From NCBI GenBank assembly GCA_900642245.1, contig CAAAJI010000004.1, positions 698,388-751,652 of the forward strand: a stretch of 53,265 bases of DNA. The letters run 5' to 3'. Source of the stretch: Fragilaria radians. Taxonomy: Eukaryota > Bacillariophyta > Fragilariophyceae > Fragilariales > Fragilariaceae. Within the stretch, counting starts at the first letter, position 1. The number at the start of each line of letters is the position of its first letter. The notes under the pieces are model-generated. The model was not told where the DNA came from. It was given only the letters and a program-made list of their open reading frames with translations, and did not search any database. Made by a program: the position numbers and the translations under genes. Below are positions 1-11,103 of this stretch, piece by piece.

Positions 1-157
1 TTAAGATGAGTAAATACAAGAATATTAATTCTACTATTATTTACTATGTACTAACGATAACTTTGGACGTCTCCAGTTTCGGTACACACACACATCTCTT
101 AGCCTTAGAAAGTTATTATAGTATTATTAGACTGTATTGCTTACAACCTATAGTGTT
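1..157. repeat. Dispersed repeat cut by window edge (inverted partner near 46.3 kb)
   Basis: This stretch matches, in reverse complement, the DNA just after the stop codon of the RING gene at 45479-46316. Shared blocks include a CA-microsatellite next to GGTAC, the block AACTTTGGAC, and the block ending GCTTACAACCTATAG. Homology stops abruptly after CCTATAG. It could be the end of an LTR or another mobile element. No coding content is recognised. Confidence 0.5.
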
Positions 158-1130
158 AGGTATTATCTTAATGAACTTAACTCAAGGTATGTCAGGATGT
201 ATCTCCTATTCATGCAACACCTTCGTAATTTGCAAATATAATAGTGATTTGACTTGATAATCATATTTCTTTTATTAGTCAAGCCGTTGGGTACTAGACT
301 AATTTCTTAAGATATCAATGCACTTATTGTATTGGGTCTCATGGTAATACATTGACGCATTATCAGAGTAGTTAGATTTGTTTTCCTTTAAAGGGGTAAT
401 AGTGTCCAGGTAAATCTTATCAGTTTGCCAACACCTCATCGTCGGGGTCATAATTTCGGACAGTAGTTGTCAGTATAAGTTCATGGCATTTGTACTCATG
501 TTTGCTAAAGCTGGTTGAGAGCCTGACCAGAACACGGCAATAGTGACATATTACCTTTCCGGAGTATTTCTGGCACTGCTGTTATTGTCTAGTTGGGACC
601 TCCCTGTTTTGCCTTCCTGTGTTGCCTGGTGCATGACTGTAAAGGATACACCAGAATTGGCTAGTCTATTTAGCCTATGGAAGTCATATTTCCAGTTTCT
701 CAATCGAGCTAGGCATCATATATTGATTTAGTGTAGCCATCATACCCTTGTAATGAGGTATTGTAAAGTTTATCCATTAGGCGTGTGACCTATGAGCACC
801 AAGGCAATAATATGCTATGGCCAAGTACTGATCAATGACATGAAGGATTTCATCATTGCCAAAATATTCCATGTTCATCACAGCGTAATATTCTCAGATT
901 CTTCCTCTGTGACTGACAGACTGTATAGCATGTTGAATATTAACCCCTAATTTCATCATGTTTACATAGCCACAAATTGTATACCTTAATTACTTGTACT
1001 TCTTCAATGGTTGTGAAAGTGGCAGAGGAGTTGGTGTTTCAAGCTTTCTCGATTATAGATCAGGTTTTTGTGAAATCCGTTTTCCACAGTAGGCTAGTAA
1101 AAGAATAAACACAGGACAATGTTATTACCA
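158..1130. other. Intergenic, no gene seen
   Basis: Only short, unconserved open frames occur here, such as 543-731, with no recognisable domain. No structured repeat was noticed. Confidence 0.5.
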
Positions 1131-1139
1131 GGCGCGAAA
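1131..1139 (-). promoter_or_regulatory. E2F/DP-type site upstream of the 580-aa gene
   Basis: GGCGCGAAA reads TTTCGCGCC on the minus strand, a perfect match to the E2F consensus TTTSSCGC. It lies about 52 bp before the ATG at 1191, in otherwise AT-rich DNA. E2F function is inferred from the motif only. Confidence 0.4.
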
Positions 1140-1190
1140 CGCTGAAACCTACAAACTAGTTGAAACCTGTGTTCGTTTCGTTATAGAAAT

Positions 1191-2933
1191 ATGGCGACGC
1201 AAGAGCAGCTACAACAATTTGGGAATACATCATCTGGAACATCCTCAGATTCAGAAGAATCCAATGAAGAGTTAATACCTGTCAAACCAAAGCAACCAAA
1301 ATTAAAGCTTAAATTACGTCTTTCGTTGAAGGATGATACAAAGACACAACCACTAGTTCAACCACAAGCAGTTCTTTCACGTTCTTCAGCACAAACATCA
1401 ATGTCGAATTCTTTGTCTACAAAGCCTTCCGAATCAAAAATTGTCTTAGCAGATCCTGTCCGTTCTAACGATGCTATGGTCATCAGTGCAACCGTAGTGG
1501 AGGATGATGAAGAAATTGATGATATGACTGTTGTTGCTGAACCTATACTCTCATCCTTTGCTAATAGTTCTAGTCGTAACGTTCAAGGTAAAAAGCGACA
1601 GTCTGTGAGGCCCATTAAGATGCCAGCGATTGCTTCTCCTGGACTATTGCTACCCAATTCAACCACCACCGCTGCTCTCTTTGATCATCATATGAGTCTT
1701 GCTGGGTATTCGTTAGAAATTCGAAATGAAAATCCACATAGAGGATCTTCCACACTTAGGACTGTGGATGATATGTTCGACACAAACGTTCAATATTATT
1801 TGTCATTTCCAAGGTTGGTTCCACCGGAACTTATTCAAGATCTTCCTACGTCGAAAACCGACAAGCCAACAACTCCGAAACTCTTTCAATTTCTATCCAA
1901 AGGTCTTTCACAAGAATCTACTCTCAGCGAAACAGCGAAACGTCGATTTCATGATATGATTCCTTTGTCTCTAAAAATTGATTATCCAGAGGAAACCATA
2001 GAAAAACGACAAAGATACCTTCAGAAAGTCATGGATCGCGAAGCTGCTATTGTCGATGCACAGGAAGCCGAGTTGGAAGACAATCCTCCCATTCCCATTC
2101 CTCCCATACCAGAACCTCCTAGTCCTCCAATACTCAAAGAAAATCAACAAGGTTTAGATCTGAAGAATCAACATCCCTTCTACCCTCCCAACAATGAAGT
2201 CTTTGTCAAACATTTGGATCCAAACTGTTTCAACTCTCGTGATGGGCGCTATCTAGGATTATCTTCGAATTCTATAGCGGATCCACATTTTGTTGGAGCC
2301 CATGCCGTGGGAATTCAAAATCTTTCCGTCACAGCCGGAACTGGATTAGCAACCACACAAACGGGATCTACGTCAGCAGGATCTGCTTCCCTTGCAAGCA
2401 CTGTCTATGGTGACAGATCAAAAGCAGAGATTAAGCCATCGAATTCTACTGCAATAGAATCCAACGATCACTCCAGCAACGCAATTGCCATCAAACAAGG
2501 TGACGAAGGAACTGAAACACCCAAAAACAAGGCCATCCCCAAAAAGAAAATATCCATATCACCGTCTCCTGTTTCCATCAAATCAGGATCTGCAGCCGAA
2601 CTCAAACGGATTATGGAAGCTGAGACAGCCGAGACTGAAGCCATGCGTATATGCATTATTCGAGCGGGTGTCTACGCCAGTCGAACCGGCCGACATGGTC
2701 AAAGTTTTCTGGGACCAGACGGTAATACCTACCCCGATGTTAGTAAAACATTTGCCTCCTATGCGGGAGTGAAACCCTGCTCTCGTTGTAAGAATAACAA
2801 ACAGGGAGCGTATCATTGTCGATTACGACGTAAGCATAAGGAAATGGATTACGATGGGGGGGATAGTCCTTCAATACTAGCACCGCTGTTTGATGAAAAT
2901 CTGGAAAATTTGATTTTGAAGAAAAAGATATAA
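1191..2933 (+). CDS. Unrecognised 580-aa protein with basic C-terminal CxxC-HC motif
   Basis: The function is not recognised. It is a single exon starting with ATG. The N-terminal ~130 residues are low-complexity, Ser/Glu/Lys-rich, with a Lys/Leu alternation (about residues 35-47) and an acidic patch (about 100-110). A central stretch (about 165-360) contains a Pro/Ile run, then an Asn/Asp-rich segment that looks folded. The most constrained-looking part is the last 100 residues. There a segment around GPDGNTYPDVSKTFASYAGV precedes C530-x2-C533 and H542-C543, followed by an Arg/Lys-rich tail, which suggests a small zinc-binding or nucleic-acid-binding module. There is no signal peptide or TM segment, so a nuclear protein is plausible. 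An E2F-type site lies just upstream. The coding call is secure because of length; the role is open. Confidence 0.85.
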   Translation: MATQEQLQQFGNTSSGTSSDSEESNEELIPVKPKQPKLKLKLRLSLKDDTKTQPLVQPQAVLSRSSAQTSMSNSLSTKPSESKIVLADPVRSNDAMVISATVVEDDEEIDDMTVVAEPILSSFANSSSRNVQGKKRQSVRPIKMPAIASPGLLLPNSTTTAALFDHHMSLAGYSLEIRNENPHRGSSTLRTVDDMFDTNVQYYLSFPRLVPPELIQDLPTSKTDKPTTPKLFQFLSKGLSQESTLSETAKRRFHDMIPLSLKIDYPEETIEKRQRYLQKVMDREAAIVDAQEAELEDNPPIPIPPIPEPPSPPILKENQQGLDLKNQHPFYPPNNEVFVKHLDPNCFNSRDGRYLGLSSNSIADPHFVGAHAVGIQNLSVTAGTGLATTQTGSTSAGSASLASTVYGDRSKAEIKPSNSTAIESNDHSSNAIAIKQGDEGTETPKNKAIPKKKISISPSPVSIKSGSAAELKRIMEAETAETEAMRICIIRAGVYASRTGRHGQSFLGPDGNTYPDVSKTFASYAGVKPCSRCKNNKQGAYHCRLRRKHKEMDYDGGDSPSILAPLFDENLENLILKKKI

Positions 2934-3862
2934 TGCTCTGAATTTCCAAAGAGAAACCGTGTCGAATGAGCAACTACAACATGGCATGAAAGGCTTCTAT
3001 GTGGGTCTTGCCATACAGACAAAGGGTTCTAAAACATCCCTTTGACAATTTTACGAAATCTAAGAAAACAACTTTTCAACTTTAATAGCCTGCATATTAT
3101 TGGAGATTTCTTAGTTATGAAGCAGTCATGGATTGGATCACAAGTGGACTTCTACTTTGTGTCATTGTAGAATAGCCTATCTTAATGTTTCCCACTTAAT
3201 TCCATTTCTGACTTGAACTATTCGAAAAAATGTTGCATAATAATAGTGGGACTTGAAAAAGTGTTTAGCAATGATAATATATTCAGACTGCATTTGCAAG
3301 CTCCAATGTGATCCCTTCTTCCTCATGAGGAAAATCTACATTTCATCGAAATTGCATCTTCCTCGTCCATTTCTGCCATTTTCTTAGTTTTTTTTCCTGT
3401 TTGGAAGCCAATCGTATTTCTCACACACCTTCCCTTTTGCTCTTAATTCGTGGCTTATCAGTTACGTTACGTTTCATCCATTCCAACAAACATACCCAAA
3501 AATTATATTTCGATACTCTAACAATTGAAATAATAGTTGATCATGCTTAATGTAAAGTTGTGAAGTGTTATTGCATTTTTCGTTTATCTATCAGTCACTC
3601 TTCCCTTGTTCTCTAAAACTCTACTTTAATAACCTTGATTCAAGCGTCAACGTTGGAAACTTTGTGGGATATGTTAGGCTGTTTTATATAATAAATTCTG
3701 CTATCAATCGAGAATACGTTGATACTATCTTGTTCAACTTGATAAAAGCGTCAACTTGAGAAACTTGTATCTTTATTCTTCAATCGGATGAAGCAGATTA
3801 AGCACACTCGCTTAGTCGATGTAATTCTAACGAATAAGGAATCTGAGTATGAAATTAGAACA
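2934..3862. other. Intergenic, no gene seen
   Basis: AT-rich spacer between the convergent 580-aa gene and the glycosyltransferase. A short imperfect duplication (GCGTCAAC followed by GAAACTT) occurs near 3645 and 3750. No domain is recognisable in either strand. Confidence 0.5.
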
Positions 3863-5254
3863 TTAGGAAAAATGCCAAAGATCTTGTCCTTCTATTCGAT
3901 CAATCTGGGCCACGTTGGATTCCAATACACCGTTAGTCCGATACATGGCAACGCACACAACTACAGGTAAGTTGGGAAGTTCTTCCAAAGAAATCTTTGG
4001 AGTCGCATGCAGTTTTAATTTTTTTCGTGGCGGTACTCTGGGTGGGGATTCGCCTGTTGGGGGATTCACAGCCGATGGAGAGCCCTTCGTTATTCGACCA
4101 CGGATTTGATCAACCTGTGCATAATATGCTTCTTGTAATTCATTACGTACAGTTGGATTCCTTGCGAGAAGAGAAAAATGAACAATTGGAATTCGTATGT
4201 TGGCATCGTGATTGTGGTATTCTCCGCATTCAATCTTCTTGTAGTCCACGTCTACCATACACACGATTTTGGCTCTCGTCTCTTCCGATAGGGATTTTAC
4301 GAGTTCCTTCCCATCTCTACCAGCTCCCCAAATGACGAATTTACTCCATTTCCGTAGGACGTTAATTTCCAATGCCAAAGCCCTTAGTTGAAGAAGTAAT
4401 TTGCGAGATGTTTGGGAACTTTGTGATTGACCGGCTCGATGACGATAAACAAGAAGCTTCTGAGGAATAACATGAAGAATACCATTAGCATGTATATGAG
4501 CATGAAAGAAGCGCAAGTCTTCAGCAAGACGAATACTCTGGCATGTTTCATCTCTATGGCATAACGTCAAGATTCCACTTTCATTAAATTCAGATTCAGT
4601 TTTTGCCTCAATGTAACCATTCAAATATTCAAAACGTGATCGAAGCATACACCACGTGGGTTGCAAAACTGTTACCTCTCGATATCGTTCTAGCATCAAT
4701 CGATGGTCTGTTAAGGAATTGGCCCATTCAGCGTAGTGCCATGTCGAATTTGGAGGGTACCGATCGAAGCGTGAGCCCAATAACAGTCTTTGACGATCAG
4801 GCGATTGAAGAAGAGCACATATTTGTTCTGCAATACGGTGTATATGCATTTCGTCGTCACTATCTAGCCAAATCAAGGAGTGGTTGTCGGATTGTCTCGT
4901 TCGAAATTGTGCAGCTCTGTTACGAGCTATTGCTGATCCGAGGGATTTCCCAGATGACTGAATCAACATAGTTATGACTATATTTTGTGATTTTGAATTC
5001 TCTCTCTCAAAGTGGCGCTTTTGAAAGGCTTTCAATAATTCCAAGGATCCATCTGTCGAGCCGTCGTCGAAACAACAGAGTGCAATGTTCAAGTGCCTAT
5101 TGACGTAGAATTCATGAAGATGCGATGGAACTTCCTGATTCAATACTGACTCGAGTGTGCATTGAATAGTCTCACATGCATTATGTACTGGAATTAGAAC
5201 ATCGACATGAATTATTTCCAAATCACATTTCGATGTCTCTCCTAATTGGGCCAT
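3863..5254 (-). CDS. GT2-family glycosyltransferase, B3GNTL1/QTGAL-like
   Basis: 463 residues, one exon. The N-terminus is a GT-A family 2 domain: IPVHN at 21-25, the acidic nucleotide-sugar motif DDGS at 63-66, and the DxD-like LDSDD at 130-134. Later come RYPPNSTWHYAEW (165-177), LQPTW (197-201) and AEDLRFF (244-250). The C-terminal part has WGAGRDGKEL (309-318), CMVDVDYKKI (332-341), and the protein ends EGQDLWHFS. This order and these motifs match metazoan B3GNTL1. Human B3GNTL1 has been reported as QTGAL, which adds galactose to queuosine in tRNA-Tyr. By homology this gene may make galactosyl-queuosine, but that is inference. It is longer than the human protein, mainly through inserted sequence around 215-235 and 375-425, the latter Pro/Lys-rich. 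There is no signal peptide, so a cytosolic enzyme fits. Confidence 0.85.
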   Translation of the reverse strand: MAQLGETSKCDLEIIHVDVLIPVHNACETIQCTLESVLNQEVPSHLHEFYVNRHLNIALCCFDDGSTDGSLELLKAFQKRHFERENSKSQNIVITMLIQSSGKSLGSAIARNRAAQFRTRQSDNHSLIWLDSDDEMHIHRIAEQICALLQSPDRQRLLLGSRFDRYPPNSTWHYAEWANSLTDHRLMLERYREVTVLQPTWCMLRSRFEYLNGYIEAKTESEFNESGILTLCHRDETCQSIRLAEDLRFFHAHIHANGILHVIPQKLLVYRHRAGQSQSSQTSRKLLLQLRALALEINVLRKWSKFVIWGAGRDGKELVKSLSEETRAKIVCMVDVDYKKIECGEYHNHDANIRIPIVHFSLLARNPTVRNELQEAYYAQVDQIRGRITKGSPSAVNPPTGESPPRVPPRKKLKLHATPKISLEELPNLPVVVCVAMYRTNGVLESNVAQIDRIEGQDLWHFS

Positions 5255-7109
5255 ATCGAATGGTAATATCGATCAGGAATTTAGCATGATCAAGTAGAAC
5301 AGTACATTTGTTTACAGTCTTTTGAGTGGAGCGTTAGTGTTGGATACAGGACATAATTACAAGTGTACCTTTGAAAGGCAACTGGAAACCGTGCAACACT
5401 ATATACAACGCGAACCTACGTTAAGCCTACATAATTTTGTACTTAAAAAATTAAAATTTAGAGCTACATTAGAAATCACCAAGTCGAAAAAATGAGACAA
5501 GAAATCAAGAAAAAAATTTGATTTTGTTAAATCTCGCGTCGACAATTCAGATCCCACCACCTCCCCCTGAATCACCTCCTTTCCTCACACCTAACAACTT
5601 AAATTAGGATTAAGTCGTAGATGCTTATGTTGAATTTCACCGCATTAATTATTGTTGTTACACTCGTCTGCGCTCCATTAACCACATAGAATCGATCGAT
5701 GGCAGCAATTGGTGTCAAACCATGTCGCATTAGCCCTAAAATCAGATCCCTCACCAATTTTTGTCAAAAAGACTTATGCTTTGCCCTTCACTGCTCCCAA
5801 TATGTAAGTAGCCTTACTGGCTTTCTGCCAGCACGACCATTTCGGTACTCCTACCAAAGATCATGTATTGACATGTGGTTAGGACTTAAAAGGAGCCCCA
5901 AACAATTCAAATCCTGCCACCTCCCCTGAATTGCCTCCTCTTTGTGTGCCCTGCTGCTGTGCAACGCAAACAGGGTGTGCTGCTTATGCTGCTATTCTCC
6001 AAATGTACAAATTTATGACCAAAAAATTACGATTCAATAAAATCCCGTTTTCCACTTTTTCCCTCATCCTGTGCTGCTTTCATATTAATTAACTCTCTCA
6101 GTAATGACATCAAGGCCATAGAATAACCATTAACTGCTCTGTCACCAAATCTCCTGTCGACTCAGTCCATCATTCCCAATTCCATTTTCTCGAAAATCAC
6201 TCCCGGATCTAGAAATGCATCTAAAAACACTAGCCTTGTCTCTCAGCCACAAGCACCTGCTGCTTAACAATTTCGATTTTTTTTCACTGTTAGTCTCCCA
6301 GTGACTTACCTTCCCAAGTCCTACTCCATTCCATCAAACAACAACAAGGCTTTCTTCCAAAATTTCAAAATTTTGGCCGTACCAAAGTTTGATTGGCATC
6401 TGCAGATTGATCTGGAGTCCCAAAGCACCTGAAATTGATTAATCCAAGAGTGTTGTTAGGCGATGATAGAACAAAGTTGAGCAGTGGTATCCACCTGCTC
6501 TTTTTACACACTTACCATGGTGAAAGAACAAGGTATTGTCAAGCGTTGCTTTGTAATACAGACATATTGTTCTGTTTTGACGTTGACGACTAGTACATTT
6601 TCTACATACGTAAATGTTGTACTTGTTGTTTGACATGCAACAACATATCCAACGTCAAAAATTGTTGTATTTGCAATACTTTGCAATTAGCTCTAAGTAA
6701 AATTAAGAATTTTGATTTGATACCATTTAATCGAGAGAGTATTAATTTTTCGATTTCAGTATTGCTGACGTGGAATCCTAGGAAAAAAATACAACATTGG
6801 TTGTATTTCCCTGATAACATTAGGGAATAGATTTCTAACCCCAAAAAGCTGGTTGCACTTTATCATGAGACTTTTGGACATCTCCTGCCTACTTGATAAT
6901 CTCTAAATAATCATTTTCTTGCCAAGTTTGATTCACTGATTTTTTATCAAAAAATAGAGTGAGCGTTGTATTTTTAATGTTACAGTTGTCCTCATCAAAG
7001 GGTGCTGGTTGCAAATTTAACTAAGAAACTGAGGGTTCACAAAAAATATTTTTTCAGGTGCTTTTTTGAAATCATTGCACATCTCAGAAAAAGGTACACA
7101 AGCATCTAC
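5255..7109. other. Intergenic, decayed repeat DNA
   Basis: No gene was recognised. A pyrimidine-rich block (CCACCTCCCC then TGAAT and GCCTCCT/CACCTCCT) occurs twice, near 5551-5590 and 5916-5945, each after an AATTCA-A-ATCC context. This suggests an old duplication or transposon remnant about 360 bp apart. Short open frames here have no domains. Confidence 0.4.
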
Positions 7110-7241
7110 ACTACTAAAAAAGTTTTACATCCTATCTTGGCCGGTGCTACCCCGTAACCCTTGTGCGTTTTGTTCACTACTAAAAAAGTTGCACATCCTA
7201 TCTTGGCCGTTGCTACCCTGTAACCCTTGTGCGTTTTGTTA
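7110..7241. repeat. Two-copy 66-bp tandem repeat
   Basis: Two direct copies start at 7110 and 7176, each beginning ACTACTAAAAAAGTT and ending TTGTGCGTTTTGTT. They differ at only a few positions, so the duplication looks recent. Confidence 0.85.
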
Positions 7242-7340
7242 GTAGAGAAATACTCGAGAAAGTGATCGAGTACGAGTCCGGGAACGACTAAAATCACTAG
7301 GGATGCAGCTAATCCAAACGATACCTGGTTTAAAATAATA

Positions 7341-7522
7341 CTTTCATCCAGAATTATAAACTAGAATGTTGTCGAGACTTTCAATTGTAACCTGTAGAAT
7401 ATTTAATGCAATTCTCATTTTAATTCCATCCTTCTTTCATCCAGATTTATAAACTAGAATGATGTCGAGACTTTCAGTCGAAACTTTGTGGAATATTTAA
7501 CGCAATTGTCATGATTCTTATT
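7341..7522. repeat. Two-copy ~93-bp tandem repeat
   Basis: Copies start with CTTTCATCCA at 7341 and 7434. They share ATAAACTAGAATG, TGTCGAGACTTTCA and AATATTTAA blocks. More diverged than the neighbouring 66-bp repeat. Confidence 0.8.
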
Positions 7523-8550
7523 GCATTAATCTGTCATATATCTCATTTTTTTACTGTCAAACAAGTAAAGAATACTATTTATAATGTTATCAAAACAGCA
7601 ATATTTACTTTCCACCAACATTTTTGTTTTGACTTTTTCACCAACAATCTTTGACGTCCCAATAACAGCAGCACCAATGACTTTTACAACAATAGTTCAA
7701 GAAAAAGCTAAAATATGTCTACAAACCATTGTTTTAATAGGAAAAAAACGAAATTACTTCCTGTACACCTTCCTGATGCCAATGCTAAATCAATGGTATA
7801 ATTAACTTTAAGTTCTGTGATGTTGAATGCAACTGGAGACACCAATGACATGTTAGGACAAGCAGTAAAACTTGAATATTCTGTCATACATCAGATTGTA
7901 TGACCTGCAAATTCTAGGTTCACAAATAACAATCTTAAAAATCTTTGTAATAACTGTTGCTGGAAATGTAAAAAGTCTAAGATGCATTCTCTTTTGTAAA
8001 ATAGTTAACTCTGCGGAGCAAAGCAAGCACCAACTACTAGTTGATAACTAAAAATGCAAATTTACTGAAACTCCCTTGTCATATCATATGATAAATTACA
8101 GCATTCTATGGCAGTGATCTGCATTGAAGAATAGCCTTCAAAATGATTGCAATGTACAGGAGAGAGGAGTTAATTGGCTCCTTGCCCCATTTCCCGTAAA
8201 TCACTCAATGTTTCTTGAAAACACCATGCATCCATTTGGAATAGAAATTGTTTGAATATGGCTAGGGCAGCAACCACATCAAAACTATATGATGATTTGG
8301 TGATTTTTCACCTGAACAAGGCTCTACGTTGGTAATTTTATTGCATTTCCATTATTTTCTCAAAGAAGAACATGAAAGTAATGTCAACTAATGCAGAGCC
8401 TATCATCAACATTGAAACCATTCCAAACCCCGCTCCACCTCACATGCCTCTAGTAATGAAAACAGGAAATTTATATTCCCCCCCCCTCAGATTTTTCTTG
8501 TTTAGTGAAATATCATTTCTAACGGTTCGTGAAACTAGACAATCAGATCC
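7523..8550. other. Intergenic, no gene seen
   Basis: AT-rich DNA with short frames only (for example 7584-7805) and no domain. The last part approaches the promoter of the first secreted-protein copy. Confidence 0.45.
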
Positions 8551-8656
8551 AAGGAGAGCAAAAAAGTCGACGAAGAAAATTCTTCTATTTCTTATACGAT
8601 TCAACGGTCATCGAATCTCGTATATCCTTGTGACAATTTCGCATTGGCTAATTCAT

Positions 8657-8665
8657 TGTCATTGG
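8657..8665 (-). promoter_or_regulatory. Inverted CCAAT-type element of secreted copy 1
   Basis: TGTCATTGG, the reverse complement of CCAATGACA, lies 58 bp before the ATG at 8724. The same nonamer recurs upstream of copies 2 and 4, and a version with a short insert lies upstream of copy 5. NF-Y binding is inferred. Confidence 0.4.
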
Positions 8666-8723
8666 ATGTGGTGAGTTATTTGTAACCCATTGATCATAAA
8701 TTTGATACAACAAAAATTAACAA

Positions 8724-9284
8724 ATGAATTTGATCGCTCTAGTTGCCTTCTTCTTGGCTACTACTCTCACCATTGCAAACCCAGAGACTATTCTGGAGTC
8801 ATCTATCGATGGGGTAGAGGATTTTTCTGCGAAGGCTACAACAGGGGGGCATCGTCGCAACCAAGTAAGAACTGCTGCACCAGTGCCTACGCCAACTCCC
8901 CCAACTTCAGTTCCTGTTCGCTTTCCTGTCCCGGCAGGATCTTGCAATATTTGCGACACTGGAAAGCCTGCAAATTTGACACTTCGTTACACAATCCCTT
9001 CCAAAACCTCTAAAATTCAATCGTCATATGCATCGTGTATGAAGTCTAACTATCCAGCCAAGACGAGTGTGATTGCTGAAGGTCTTCCAGCCATTCCTGT
9101 GAAAGACGGGACCATCTTCACATTGAAGGATATTGTCATCGGGAACCGTGGTGTTTTCGAAATTAAAGGATGGGGCTCTTGCCATATTGATACTTCTTGC
9201 TACACTCCTCTTGTGGTAGGCGACCAAGTAGGGCCATTTCGAATTGTAGCAGGTAACCATTGTAAGCGCAAGAAGAAGAACTAA
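8724..9284 (+). CDS. Secreted six-cysteine protein, copy 1
   Basis: 186 residues. Residues 1-18 form a signal peptide (Lys-free, Leu/Ala/Phe-rich, cleavage likely near Ala18). An acidic Ser-rich stretch (20-40), a dibasic RR site (44-45) and a Thr/Pro-rich linker (52-70) lead into the conserved domain. Its cysteines are at 74, 77, 105, 153, 159 and 180. A sequon NLT lies at 84-86, and the tail is basic (KRKKKN). The segment C-x5-C-Y-TPLVVGDQ recalls the HTSCS-PL-VGDQFG motif of DUF7467-type proteins found in diatoms and marine bacteria; that family assignment is from memory and tentative. The protein is likely secreted or in the cell wall. The biochemical role is unknown. ATG 8724 is the only start that gives the signal peptide. 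Confidence 0.85.
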   Translation: MNLIALVAFFLATTLTIANPETILESSIDGVEDFSAKATTGGHRRNQVRTAAPVPTPTPPTSVPVRFPVPAGSCNICDTGKPANLTLRYTIPSKTSKIQSSYASCMKSNYPAKTSVIAEGLPAIPVKDGTIFTLKDIVIGNRGVFEIKGWGSCHIDTSCYTPLVVGDQVGPFRIVAGNHCKRKKKN

Positions 9285-10609
9285 AGCAATTTCTAGAGTT
9301 ATTGATGAAGGAGGCTTTTCAGTCGATCTTTCACAGGTTTCAAAATGTCTTGCGTGCCAACTGACTAGAACGCTTTCATGTTACGGTCTAAATTAGAAAG
9401 TTGTGATTTTTCTAGATGGATGACTATTATGTAGATACGTAATTACAGTAAAGTGCAATGGACGGGGCAAGCAGATGTAATAGTATGAATATCTGAATTA
9501 ATTTTGTGTGACGCACAGCAAAAGCACATTCGTTTAGTAGAAAGGGGTAGTCGATGAAAACATCTGATATCATGGAAAGATCTATCAAGAAATGGCAGTT
9601 AAAGCAAGAATCCAGATTTCACCGACCAGGAAGTCATCTTTGAGTTTTGCATATTCTTTGAAAATCACCTTACTTTTTTCTATCTGTTCAAGCTTAATTC
9701 AACTTAAACTAAAATTGAAACGTATTTTCAATATGGAGTGGAGAGTGTTCATAGAATGATTTGAATCATTTCAACATCACATTTTTACACTTCTCTTGCT
9801 TGAGCCATTTTCAAGATAAAATCAATGGACCGAAATTACTACCCAAGAAGCTTAGCTTATTTCAGTAACCACTTGATTCAAAACTTAAGGGTTACATCCT
9901 AGTACGTTTTTCTTAAATGTAGTTTACATGCAAACCAGCTACCTCACAAGTCACATAGTATCGTTATTTTTATAGAATGACTTCATTCTACATGCATGGA
10001 TCTACGCCTAGCTTAAATTTATGTTCCTACCAAGAATGTCCTCCGGCAAAAAGACTCAAGCCTTGACTATAGCTTTATGGTCAAACGTGTATTGATAGCG
10101 CGGCTTACATGTATCATGGGCCCTATTTTGAATGCTCCTGAATCGTGTTCAGGACAAAACAGATACGATTTGTTGATTGCATCTAAAATAGCTTTTTCTT
10201 GATACCTATTTTTCCAGCTAAAACCTTTAACTTGTACCGCTTGTCTTTGTAGTTCTAAATCAAAGCGTGTAGAACAATACTCTTATGAACAGGGAAATGA
10301 AATGCTGGTCTTACCGTTCAAAATGCCCCAACAAAAGGTTCAAGAAGCATCCAGTTCCCTTCTAATCATAATATCCACTAACTCTTATCGAAACTCTGAT
10401 TGATGGTTAAAGACTGATAATAACACGTAGTTTTTTTCATGTTGAAATTCAAAAAGATGCTTCACTTAAATGCTTCTTATAAGGCATCCTGGTTTGGATT
10501 GTGTTGGCTATCATTGTTAGGCTGCTTTGTGTTACTAGAATACCCCTTAAATGAAACCCCAATAAAGATTGTAGCGCACATTCCTCTTGGCCAAGATGAT
10601 ATTCCCTGA
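9285..10609. other. Intergenic spacer of module 1
   Basis: No gene was found. Parts align with the spacer after copy 2 (14825-15715), as expected for duplicated non-coding DNA. Confidence 0.5.
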
Positions 10610-10920
10610 TACTTTTGAAACACTTGTAGCCATTTTTGTGAGCAGTTTACAACACTAGAGTAACTAGAATCAGCGAAACATTAGTCGACTATGCTCTACG
10701 GCAGAACCATGACAAGAGAGTAGGGAACAAATGAAAAGTAAGCATTGGTTTTCCTCTGCAATAAGGTTTGAACTTTTAGTAGCTTCGTTTCCGATTTTAC
10801 ATCAAGCATCCTCAAATGATTCATCAGCACTGCATTGTGACAGTCCTTTGAAATAAGTTATTATGGGCTTAGAGATTGTTCAATTGAGTTTACTCAATTT
10901 CATTAATCCAGTGAATTGAG
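10610..10920. repeat. Diverged direct repeat, left copy
   Basis: Pairs with 11455-11830 at an offset of about 850 bp. Shared blocks in order: ACTTGTAGCCAT, ACAACACTAG, CAGAATCAGC or AGAATCAGC, TTTCCT-TGCAA, CAGCACTGC or TAGCACTGC, and ATTTCATTAATC. The two copies bracket the transporter gene fragment. Confidence 0.6.
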
Positions 10921-11103
10921 AATATAGCATTATGCCTCTCGAAATATGAATGCTCGGTGTACAGGATTAAAGTATAAACTCTTATTTTGCAATTCATGGT
11001 TCCTTTGGGATCAAAAGAAGTATGGTTTTTGCTTGATCTTTTTCAACGCGTACTTAAGCACATATCTTAACTTGCATCGCAAATTGTTAGTCATCAAGGC
11101 AGC

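Noticed and set aside
4603..4971. 122-residue plus-strand frame
   Set aside because: Antisense shadow of the glycosyltransferase.
6439..6844. Overlapping short frames on both strands near 6.4-6.8 kb
   Set aside because: All under 85 residues, mutually exclusive and without known motifs.
7110..7241. CRISPR-like array
   Set aside because: Only two directly adjacent copies with no spacers, in a eukaryotic context.
7106..7297. 63-residue minus-strand frame with a repeated peptide
   Set aside because: The peptide repeat reflects the 66-bp DNA tandem repeat and has no domain or start context.
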